This document shows, one piece after another, positions 54,892-64,000 of a stretch of 64,000 nt of DNA. Source of the DNA: Meconema thalassinum (taxonomy: Eukaryota; Arthropoda; Insecta; Orthoptera; Tettigoniidae). The stretch spans positions 49,599,348 to 49,663,347 of the forward strand of contig OX336393.1 in NCBI GenBank assembly GCA_946902985.2, read 5' to 3'. Each line of letters opens with the position of its first letter. Positions within the stretch are counted from its first letter, which is position 1. The position numbers were made by a program, and so were the translations under genes. The notes under the pieces were generated by a model. The model did no database searches. It had not been told where the DNA came from and worked only from the letters and a program-made list of their open reading frames with translations.

Positions 54892-55130
54892 GTCTACAAC
54901 AGTGGTTACCAACCTGGGGTACGCGTACCCCTTGGTGGTACGCAACGAACCTCTTAGGGGTACGCCAAAAACAAACGGTAATGGCGGGCGCCACGTTCCC
55001 ACCGTACGCGTCAGTCGTAATGTACCGGCGCACAGTGCCATCTTATTCAGGTACGTCAAGGTCAATGGTCCCACCCTACGACAACCCCAGTCACTTTCAC
55101 CACTGCTCTGCTATTGTCTTGATTTGTCTA

Positions 55131-55182
55131 TTTTTAGCCTATTTTCAATTTTGAAAAAATAGGCTTATGAGATCACCTTTTG

Positions 55183-55231
<49 letters not shown>

Positions 55232-56656
55232 TGTGTGTGTGTCCCCCTAATAAAAACTAAACGGCTGGAGCGATTTCAATGAAACTCGGTAAGTTCATAG
55301 CACTATTCCCGGCGACCTCGACCGTGCCATTCAAATTTTGTTACGTCTCACCAATCCAACATGGCGGCAGTGCGAAATATTTCACTATCATTCCATATCT
55401 GCGAAACTATTACCGATATCGCCCTGAAATTGTGTACGGTAATAAAGGTTACTACTAGAAGTTTACCTATGAGACTTTCAAAAACCTGGTGACTACAAAA
55501 CCAACATGGCGGTCAGGCGAAATTGAGACTTTTAAATAGACATTTCTCGCGATTTAACTATCCAAACGTAATGAAACTAGGTACAGCAAATGTTTATACA
55601 CATTGTAATGCACTGGAGTCTAATTTAGTTCAATTGTTTACATAACCTCAAAATGGCGGCTGTGCGAAATATTTCACTGACATTCTATATCTCCGAAACT
55701 ATTACAGATATCATCATGCAATTTTGTACGGTGATAAAGGGTACTGATACAAGTTTTCCTATGTATATTTCATAAACCCGTAAAGTACAAAACGAACATG
55801 GCGACCAAGCGAATTTGAAATATTTTAATAGACTTTTCTCGTGATTTAACTCTCTGAGGGCAGTGAAATGTGGTACAGTAAATGATTTTGCAGATTGTAA
55901 TGCACTGCCATCTAATTTAATTCAATTGTTTACATAACCTCAAGATGGCGGCTGTGCGAAATTTTAAAATTAAGTTTTTATTCTTGTGCCGTAATCATGC
56001 GATCGAAGTGAAAGTTTGAATAATGAAGCTAGGCAATAATTGTCCTTGAATGGTACATAACTCTATGGCCTATATATATAACAATCCTAAATGGCGAGCT
56101 TCCGAAATATTTAGACGGTTCTCAATATCTATGAATCTTTTACAGCAACCAAACTGATTTTTTTAAATGTTCATAGAGACTATGAACATATGTTCACCTA
56201 TCGGACTTTCAGTAACCTGGTGAGCACAAATCCAACACGGCGGCGACGCGAAGTATAAATATTTAAATGGACGTTTCTCGCGAATTAACTATCCGGGTGC
56301 CGTGAAACGTTGCACGTTAAATGCTTATACAAATGTTGATCCACTGGCATGTAATTTATTTCAATTGTTTGCATAATCGCAAGATGGCTGGTGTGCGTGC
56401 TTTTAAAATCTCGTTTTTACTTCTTGTGTTCTAATCATGCGATTGAAGGCTGAATACCACACGTACACAATAATCTTAATGTAATAGTACAAGAATAAAA
56501 ATCCATCGTGGCGACCATATGAAATATATAGATGGTTCTCAATATCTACGAATCTGTTACAGCAAATAAACTGAAATTTTGTATGTTGATAGAGACAATT
56601 AACATGAGCAGGATATATGAAAATAGGCTGTATAGTTCTTCACGGAACTACTTGTT
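55131..56656 (+). mobile_element. DINE-1/Helentron-like non-autonomous element, copy 2
   Basis: It is the same family as 15734-17241, here on the plus strand. It begins TTTTTAGCCTATTTTCA, carries a GT microsatellite at 55183-55240, the ~146-bp unit array, the inverted motif TGAAAATAGGCT at 56620-56631 and the terminal hairpin tagttcttcacggaacta. Confidence 0.72.
55359..56516 (+). repeat. Array of ~146-bp units with AAnATGGCGGC motifs, copy 2
   Basis: ATGG cores (or degenerate forms) lie at 55361, 55506, 55653, 55798, 55945, 56091, 56237, 56384 and 56508: spacings 145, 147, 145, 147, 146, 146, 147 and 124. The same order and spacing are seen in copy 1, including the short terminal step. Confidence 0.8.
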
Positions 56657-56812
56657 GACAATCTAATCGCTAGAATTAATTGGTTTTCAATAAAATCAAA
56701 ATTAACAAATCTTATGTCCAATACTTTCCTCAGCTAAATGTTTAGCCTTCATTTGCACAAGTAAATAAAACTAAAATTGAAAATTATATTTAGCAATTTA
56801 TTGAAATGAAAT

Positions 56813-56818
56813 GAATAC

Positions 56819-56853
<35 letters not shown>

Positions 56854-57215
56854 TCGTATGGCCTCGGGTGCTGGGTGCAAGCTTTGTTATTTGACAACCA
56901 AAGGGTAGCTTGCATGTCGAATTTCGTTGTTCCTTGAAGCACTATGAAAGTCAAGGACGTTAGATATCCAGGCTCCTTGAACACTATAGCGCTTTCTAGT
57001 AGAGAAATGAGGAACTTTGTGTTGGCAGAAACTCCCGAGATTAATTTTGCCATTATGAACACGACCTACTGAATTAAAATGAGTTCTTTGACATGCCAAC
57101 ATCGAATGACATGCGTGATTTTTGCCGCCTTTCAAAGATCACTTACCACGGCTAGGAGCTAACCTGCAAACTTGGGTTTAGTAGACCTACACGTTGACCA
57201 CCCCCCACCTTGGCA
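56813..57215 (-). mobile_element. tRNA-derived SINE, family D, copy 2
   Basis: It matches 31443-31825 through the body (gcattatagttcaag-type region and taatctcgggagtttctgcc on the minus strand), with a (TTA)n tail at 56818-56852. Confidence 0.7.
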
Positions 57216-57412
57216 AGCTAAGAGCAAACAAATGATAAATTTAAAAAAAATAGTTATACTGTTTTGAAATAGATGTTATAAAAATTCTAAGTTGTTTTTT
57301 TATTATTAATGTTTTCATTAAGTTATGTAGGCCTACATATTGCCCGTAAAATACTAACGTTTTAAAAGATTAATTTTTAGGGGGTACTATTTTAGATAAA
57401 TATGTATAATGG

Positions 57413-57740
57413 GAAGCCTCCGTGGCTTAGGCGGCAGCACGCCGGCCTCTCACCGCTGGGTCCGTGGTTCAAATCCCGGTCACTCCATGTGAGATCTGTG
57501 CTGGACAAAACGGAGGCAGACAGGTTTCTCTCCGGGTACTCCCGTTTTCCCTGTCAACATTTCATTCCAGCAACACTCTCCACTATCATTTCATTTCATC
57601 TGTCATTCATTTAATCATTGACCCAGAGGAGTGCGTCAGGCCTCGGCAGCCGGCACAGTCCATATCCTCGCCGCTAGATGGGGGCTTCATTCATTCCATT
57701 CCTGACCCGGTCGGAGACTGCAAGCTGGCTGTGGATTTTC
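57413..57740 (+). mobile_element. tRNA-derived SINE, family B, copy 2
   Basis: Nearly identical to 33987-34319. Flanked by atgtataatggg and atgtataaaggg, a probable 12-bp duplication with one mismatch. It sits inside the hAT element. Confidence 0.82.
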
Positions 57741-57797
57741 ATTTCATGTATAAAGGGGTACGAGAGGAAATAAAGGTTGGGAACCGCTGGTCTACAA

Positions 57798-58617
57798 CAT
57801 ATCACCCAGATATCCAAATACGGGTATATCTACCACACAGTATCAAACAAAATCATCCTTATGATGAACCCGTATGTAGACAATAAAAGAAGAAAAAAAA
57901 AAGATTAGTTAAAATGTGTTCTCAAACTAAATTCACCTAACGTGTCATGACGTGAAATAGAATTGAAAGCCTTGTAGACGAAACGCAATACACGTCACAT
58001 AAAAACTGACCCTCTACGTTGTGTTCGGTCCCCATACTCCGGAAGACCCCTTTCATAAATTATAAAGGCTTGTGGTGCATGAAAATTCAGGTTCTTTAGC
58101 CTCAAATGGCCTAAATTCCTAAAAGCCGCAAAAAATGCTGATTCAGTTCAGGAATTTTTGAAAATAATGTTGCTATTTGGAGATATAATATACCTTCTGT
58201 ACTATATGTCGCACGTGAAAAATTGCATGAAAAAAATCTAGTTTACCCATTGACCCCCTTAATTGCAATGATGAATTATACAGTCTACGTTGGTTCCGTG
58301 ATAACCTTATAGTCATTTGCAAATTTTCACAGAAATGTAATAAATGGAGTGACATTGCTTCTTACAGAAATAGATGGAAAGTTGGATCCCACCCCTTGAG
58401 ATAATGTTGTCATGGTTACCGATTTGCATTCCTTCATTAGTTTGTTAAATTAAATTAAATTAATTTTCTGGGAATATTTCAGGAACTGTTGGTTTTAGAG
58501 CCTTATAATGTAGTTTTCGAGGACCCTTTAGGGCCCCCGAGTTTTGTTTCTGGCACCTAGGGGCTTTGTCTCGTCGTTGTACTCCATAATAAATATACTA
58601 CTATTAATCTCTACTTA
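57798..58617. other. Non-coding, partly Helitron-related stretch
   Basis: 58170-58560 shares blocks with 62760-63100 (cccccttaa, ttggttccgtgataacctt, ccatggttacc, tttctgggaatat). No coding sequence is supported. Confidence 0.45.
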
Positions 58618-59548
58618 GTATAAAACGAAGTCCCCGGTTTGTGTTTGTTACGGGTAAACTCGAGAACCATTGGATGGATTTGATGCGGTTTCCACCATTC
58701 CGTAAAGGATATTTCGAGGATTATTTCTGTAGAAAATAATTTATTTATGATCAAAGGAAGCCGAGCAGTAACGATTTCATTGGAAAAGTCGAAAAAAAAA
58801 CTGGCGTCCGAGCTCTTTGTAAGCTTACGCTGGGCAAACCGTTAAAAATATCTCAATACTATGAGTGTAAGAATTGTTCAGCATGAAGAGTTCTACAAAA
58901 AAGTCCGCGAGAACATATGTCTATCTTCAATACATCGCCCACTATAAGTGTTTTTACGTTTTAATATCTTCCAAACATGCCCATTCATCTACTGAGGCGA
59001 CAGAGTACGTGCTAGCTAAGGGCGAGTCTATCATCCCTGTTACAGCCTAGCTAGCGTGCGAACATATTGCCCCAGATAGAAGCCAGCAGCAAACCGTCCA
59101 GTCGTGTTGAGTTAATACTCCTGAGAAGGGTGGTTTTGTTTGGAGTTTCCCTGGAAGTGTAACTCGGGTTTTCTTCATTTCGCCTGTGAAACACAACCAA
59201 GTTAAGTTTGGATGGAAGGGGGATTTGAGTTTCATTCACCTCGCCATTCCCTGGAAGTGCAACTCTCATTTCACCTGTGAACTTTTCGTTCCGCAAAATT
59301 CACAGTCAAGTTAAGATTGGACGGAAGGGGGATTTGTGTTTCATGCACGTCGCCATTCTTAAATTACGTCTGACAAGAATTTGTTGCACATGCATCTCCA
59401 TGATAATGTAACTAATAGTCCAGTCAGTGATTTTAACCCATCATGCCGAGACGTAAAACGGATATTGGTCGTTGTTCATGGACACTTGAGAGAAAAAGCG
59501 CTTATCACGTAATGCATTCTCCCGGGCGAAGCCGGGTCGGGTTGCTAG
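58618..59548 (+). mobile_element. Non-autonomous Helitron, copy 2
   Basis: Starts TCTCTACTTAGTATAAAACG after A and ends cccgggcgaagccgggtcgg followed by gttgCTAG before T. It is homologous to 23678-24542 throughout, with an extra internal duplication of a cctggaagtg-containing block near 59150-59265. Confidence 0.88.
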
Positions 59549-60066
59549 TAATCCCTATATATATTATAATTGTGAAAGTCTGTGTGTGTGTGTGTTAGTT
59601 TGTTACCTCTTGACACTAAAACGGCTGGACGGATTTGGATGAAATTTGAAATGGAGACAGCTTATACCAGCTTATATAGGATGCCTTTCACCCAGAAATA
59701 AATCATTGTTCCCGTGGAACGAGCAACATAACAGAAAAGTCACTAAAAATACTCAACTGGGACAAAATATCGAAGTTGTCGCATAAAGAGCGGACACAGC
59801 TCATTTTACGCCCCTCGATGCGAGAAACAATACTCGGTAGGTCCCTACGGGACACCGAAAACCACTTTTTAAGGCCCTAAAACCAATATTTTCAAAGATA
59901 TTCGCAGAAAACTATCTTCGCTCTGATAAACTGAACTAATGGAAAGTCCGTTTCCATGGCAACACTACCTCAAGGTATGACATCCGATTTTATATAAATC
60001 CCTGTAGGAGGCAATGCCAATCCATTTGTTATCTTTTTCAAGATATATATAAACACAATAAGAACA

Positions 60067-60352
60067 GGGTAGCGCGCCGGCCTCTCAACTGGGGGCCCTG
60101 GGTTCGATTCCCGGCTCCGTCAGAGATTTTTGACACTGACGTGAGGTTTGCAACGGTGTGCATTCAGATTCGTGAGGACAATTGAGTAGCTGTCTGATAG
60201 TGAGGCAGCACCCCGGTCACGAAGAACAACATTAACGGCCGAGGGATACGATGCACTGACCACGCGTCACCACAATATCTGAAGGCCAAATGACTGGGAA
60301 GCGGTCGCATTATAGGCCTAAGCCCTTCATGGGCTGTAGTGCCAGGGGTAAA
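60067..60352 (+). mobile_element. tRNA-derived SINE, family C, copy 2
   Basis: Head ggtagcgcgccggcctctca and B-box ggttcgattcccgg, then the same body as 32192-32510 (tgaggacaattgagtagctg, cacgcgtcaccacaatatct). Confidence 0.78.
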
Positions 60353-60580
60353 AGAATTAGAGGAAGCGCCTTCTAATACCGCCTTTAAGTTTTAAACACT
60401 ACAGTAGCGGCTACTAAATAAAGGTAGCGATCAAGCTACGTTCAATTTCATAAACACTGGGCTCACAAATCCCGTATATTTCAGTACAGATATCAGTCTG
60501 GTCGTTATGTCAGTAGCAACGAAGCTCTGTGGCGGCTATTGCCGTTTCCGTAACACTAAAGACATCCCGCCGTCTCATAG

Positions 60581-61001
60581 TCGGTGGCGTAGTCGGTAGC
60601 ATGCTGAACTGCTGTGCCCAAGATAGCGGGTTCAAACCCGGCCGAAGTCGTCGGATTTTTTTAAGAGCGTTGAAAATCCTTCAGTATGCCTTCCTTCGGA
60701 GGGGAAGTAAAGCCGGCGGTCCCATGTCATAGATTTATGGCATATAAAAGATCCTTTCACAGACTAAACTTGTGTAAAGCAAAATTGTTAGGTTAGATTT
60801 CGTCAGAACGCTCTATCAAAGTTCCAACGTTCACCACTACGTATCATTGATATCTTGTGGCGAAAGTTGGAACTACTTGAAATTGAACGGAACTTGTAGC
60901 TCACCCTTTAGGGTGTCCGCTGGAAGCAGCTACAGACTCAGGCGAGCCGAACATGTCTTCGGACACTCCCGGCACTAAAAACCATACGATAAATAAATAG
61001 T
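60581..61001 (+). mobile_element. tRNA-SINE family A, most complete copy
   Basis: Head ggcgtagtcggtagcatgct, B-box gggttcaaacccgg, full body and 3' end ggacactcccggcactaaaa followed by a (AAAT)-type tail. It serves as reference for the other copies. Confidence 0.82.
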
Positions 61002-61309
61002 CAATGTGCACTTATAAAATTGTGAACTACCTTTTGCAAAATTTACACAAGACGTGATTTTGAAAGCACTCTTCTGTATGTTGAGGTACAGATATATACC
61101 ACATGGAAAGATACAATAAAATGTTGGCAAATCTGAGTTTAAGGAACTGCTGTTCCGAATAGGCATTGTGTTAAATCTGCAGAAGCTTTCGGTACAGGTT
61201 ATGCATCCCATGTTCGTAACATAGAATGTTTTCCTTTGACAATGCATCTACACCATGTGCGAGGGCAACGCATTTCAAAGATCTCTAAAAACACAGTAAT
61301 CAGGAAATT

Positions 61310-62040
61310 GGAGAAAATGTATAGTGGGAGAGAAGATTCAAGGAGAAATCACTTCGACTCTGTGATTTGCTGATGACATCGTCATCTTGGCCAATACGCC
61401 AGAGAATTTGAATGAGTTTTTGAATGGTATGAAATCCGTCTTGAGGAAAGAATTCATGATGAAAATCAATAATTGTAAAACAAAAAAATTGGAATGCAGC
61501 CGAAAAAGATCAAAAACCTCTATGGACATCAAATTGGCAGGTGAAAGGCTACGGGCAGTAGGAGACGTCTGTTACTTTGGAAGCAAAATAACCAGTGAAG
61601 GACGAAGCAAAGAGGATATCAAAAGTAGGTTGGCTCAGGCAAGGACAGCATTTCTACAGAAAAGGAATCGTTTGACATAGAATTGAAGCGATTGAAACGC
61701 CGTGTTACAGAAGAATGATGAAGATAGATGGGTAGATAGGGTAACAAATGAAGCGGTATTAAGACGAGTGGGACAGGAGAGATGTTTCTGGCGATTGCTT
61801 ATGCAGAGAAGAGATAGGTTGGTACGACACATATTAAGACACCCAGGAATAGCAAGCTTAGTTATGGATGGGAGGGTCGAGCCCAAGAACTGTAGGGGTA
61901 GACCAAGGTTAAACAGATTGCCTCGGATGTAGGATGAAGTAGCTATGTAGAGATGAAACGATTAGCTCAGGAGAGGGAGGCATGGAGGTCTGTATCAAAC
62001 CAGTCAAAAGACTGAAGACTCAAACAAACAACAACAACAA
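61310..62040 (+). pseudogene. RTE-type LINE fragment with internal deletion
   Basis: It starts in RT near the ADD box (tttgctgatgacatcgtcat; an upstream TGA replaces Arg codon AGA) and continues through NGMKSVLRKEFMMKIN and SRLAQARTAFLQKRNR. A deletion of roughly 110-120 bp at about 61680 removes the WSVALYGSE region. The 3' end gaagactcaaacaaacaaca is intact. Confidence 0.78.
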
Positions 62041-62699
62041 TCAGGAATTTTAATTACCCACAGAGGCATCTGGAGAATTTCAATCCCAGGGATGTAACAC
62101 TGGAAGAGACTGCATAATGTGCTCCAGCGGCCAAGGTGAGAGATATTTCACTATGGGTCTATTAATAGCGACATGTTGTCGTTCAAACCATCAATAATTA
62201 TGGCAAAATTACATTGTGAATAGCTTAAGGAAAAATACTTTTAAATCCCCATATTCCGATAGATTTGCCATTCCAGTGTGCAAGTGTGCAGTTCCCTTTT
62301 CCAACAATATTAGCAATTTCCATTAACAAAGCGCAATGACACACTTAACAGCAGCAGGTGTACATTTAGACAAAACCATTTTTTCCCATGAACAACTGTA
62401 TGTGGCCTGCTCACGAGTATCCGGACAACATAATTGTTATGTCTCAGCAGAAGATGGCAAAACCAAAAAGTAATTTTCAAATGTGTTCACATAAGGTAAC
62501 ATCATACCCTGTGGACTTTCTCAACTATATGAAAGTCCCACTTTGCTGCTCATATCAATACACTGTATGTATTAGAATTTTCAGAATTAGAATGGACCCA
62601 CCTGTAGCCGCGATTGATGTGATAGAATAGACCAATTTTCAGCAATAATGCATCGTCCCAATTGTCTTTATCGCGAGCGAAGCCGCGGGTACCTGCTAG

Positions 62700-63278
62700 T
62701 AATATACTATAGGGATAGGAATATAATAGACCTGCCGTACCACACCCGCAGGTGTAAATCGCGTGAAAAAATTCTAGAGTACCCCTGGACCCCCTTAAGC
62801 GCTTTATACGTATTGATGAATTTTAGAGCTTAATTTGGTTCCGTGATAACCTTCTAGCCGTTTGCAAACGTTCACACTAATGTAATTAATGGAATTGCAT
62901 TGCGTCTTACAGCAATAGATGGACCTCTGAGAATCCGTTGCCATGGTTACCGGCTTGCATTCCCTCATTAGTTTATAAAATGAAATTAGTTTTCTAGGAA
63001 TATCTCAAAAACGGTTGGTTTTAGTGCCGTAAAATGTGTGTTTTTGGGGACCCTAAATTTTGTCTCTCACATTGAGGGGCTGAAAATGAGCCTTGTCTCG
63101 TCCTTCTACGCCTATTTCAGCATGTTTTTTAAGGGGCTAGGCCCCCCTTTTTGAGAGGTACGGAGAAGAGTTACATCAATGATTAGTGTCGTGCTTCTGA
63201 TGGATATCTGTACCATATTTTATATTGATCCACCCAGCCGTTCTCGAGTTATAAGGAAACAAAGTTGTCCACAGACAA

Positions 63279-63309
<31 letters not shown>

Positions 63310-63435
63310 AAAACATTATTTTCGTGTGCATCCATCATAAAACAGTCTGAAACGCGTAAATAACTCAAATTTACGTAGACATTCAGAGGAAACAGACAAA
63401 CTTTCATTTTCATATATAGAGAGATATACTGCACC
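62700..63435 (-). mobile_element. Helitron-related fragment
   Basis: Reverse of a TCTCTATATATGAAAATG-type 5' end is at about 63404-63421. A (GACA)n run is at 63281-63310. The interior shares blocks with 58170-58560 and 43730-43870. The 3' end in this orientation is missing. Confidence 0.45.
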
Positions 63436-63837
63436 GCTCGGGGTTGACCGTGTTTTATTGCACAAATTTATGTTTTACTCGCTAACCGTTGGAGATACAC
63501 GAACAGTGATAAGGACTTTTCGGATAGAAAATTAAATGTTAAAGCTCGTGTATGCCATCAAAAGTTTGCTATTTCTTAGCGTTCTCTTTTTATTTGATAT
63601 GGAAATATGAAATTTTGAAACCAAAGGGTGTAGTGACGTCACTAAAATGTCCGCCATTTTTAATAGTGCAAAATATCGAAATAAAAAGTATCCTATATGT
63701 AAACCTGGTAAATCAGCTACATACATGCAAAATTTCATTTAAATCGGACCAGAGGTTCTTGCGTTATTGAGTAACACACAGCCAGTCAGACAGACACACA
63801 CCATCTCATTTTTATATATTAGTATGATTAATATAAC
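63436..63837. other. Repeat-derived non-coding stretch
   Basis: Includes a palindromic agtgacgtcact (63631-63642) next to a YY1-like aatgtccgccattttt phrase, and a gacagacacacacc run near an atatatta end that resembles reversed Helitron 5' termini. Confidence 0.35.
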
Positions 63838-64000
63838 ATTGCAAGAACAAGTTACTGTATGGAATCAAGAGATAGAGAAATATGGAACGAAAATAAGTGT
63901 GGAGAAGAGTAAGACTGTAGTGATGACAAGAAACAAGAGAGAAGGAAGACAGAATATTGAAGTCAATTGGAAATCCATTGGAAATGGTAAAAAGCTTTAA
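63838..64000 (+). pseudogene. LINE RT fragment, continuing beyond the window
   Basis: The frame LQEQVTVWNQEIEKYGTKIS then VEKSKTVVMTRNK matches the region after the RT catalytic box in RTE-like LINEs. It stops at the last codon (TAA) in this window. It is a different subfamily from 20785-23660. Confidence 0.6.

Larger units (their letters stand above)
54900..57789. mobile_element. hAT-type non-autonomous transposon with 8-bp duplication
   Basis: The left end is CAGTGGTTACCAACCTGGGG; the right end reads AAGGTTGGGAACCGCTG, its inverse with two changes. GTCTACAA flanks both sides (54892-54899 and 57790-57797). 8-bp duplications and CAGYGGTT ends mark hAT elements. It has no transposase and is swollen by nested inserts: DINE-like 55131-56656, SINE D 56813-57215, SINE B 57413-57740. 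Confidence 0.85.
59552..62699 (+). mobile_element. Helitron with nested SINEs and LINE fragment
   Basis: The 5' end TCCCTATATATATTATAA lies after A three bases past the previous CTAG. The interior has ctaaaacggctggacggatt, common in insect Helitrons. The 3' end is cgcgagcgaagccgcgggta followed by cctgCTAG and T. Between lie SINE C (60067-60352), SINE A (60581-61001) and an RTE fragment (61310-62040). That one element spans both ends is inferred from terminal motifs. Confidence 0.65.

Noticed and set aside
60581..60660. tRNA-like sequences with A and B boxes (also in the other SINEs)
   Set aside because: They do not form complete tRNA cloverleaves and are fused to repeated bodies, so they are SINE heads and not tRNA genes.

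Overview
This window looks like transposon-rich DNA from a large animal genome, most likely an insect. The basis is the mix of mobile elements (Ty3/gypsy, BEL/Pao, RTE, L2-like and R2-like LINEs, Helitrons, hAT, piggyBac-like, tRNA-derived SINEs) and the long AT-rich gene-poor stretches. An orthopteroid or other polyneopteran insect is a guess. No intact host gene was recognised; one decayed THAP-domain exon is the only candidate.

Layout. 1-15190: a BEL/Pao element on the minus strand is split by a 12.45-kb Ty3/gypsy-type element (227-12679) with 2.8-kb LTRs. The BEL coding sequence runs gag-protease at 12706-14718 and resumes as RT at 1-226. 15449-19140: a 5'-truncated L2-like LINE carries a nested DINE-1/Helentron-like element (15734-17241). 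20266-23660: a tRNA-SINE, then a nearly full RTE-type LINE. 23678-25404: a Helitron, a second Helitron 5' end and an R2-like fragment, then a minus-strand SINE. 25405-26906: a piggyBac-like element at TTAA, splitting that SINE. 27456-30421: a solo LTR related to the long gypsy LTR, with an intact 4-bp target duplication. 30.7-34.3 kb: a mariner-like remnant, SINEs and an RTE fragment holding a SINE with a 15-bp target duplication. 34612-38290: a decayed THAP exon, a 46-bp minisatellite and a 360-bp satellite. 40092-40817: a fold-back MITE. 42.5-44.3 kb: a LINE 3' end and a Helitron-like piece.

44362-51531: an unusual TIR element encoding a protein with PIN/FEN-like and Cys-rich motifs, interrupted by a nearly intact R2-like LINE on the minus strand (46694-50286). 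52190-52650: a minisatellite. 54900-57789: a hAT-type element with a perfect 8-bp duplication, holding a second DINE-like copy and two SINEs. 58618-62699: two Helitrons almost end to end, the second holding two SINEs and an RTE fragment. 62700-64000: Helitron-related debris and a LINE fragment running off the window.

The strongest unexplained signals are: (1) GCCGCCATnTTG-type motifs repeated every 145-147 bp inside both DINE-like copies; (2) the TIR element with no recognisable DDE transposase but a PIN-like/CXC-like protein; (3) a near-intact R2-clade LINE outside rDNA, inside that element; (4) a gypsy lineage with LTRs of almost 3 kb. All coordinates and motif counts were read by eye; family names rest on motif recognition, not on database searches.
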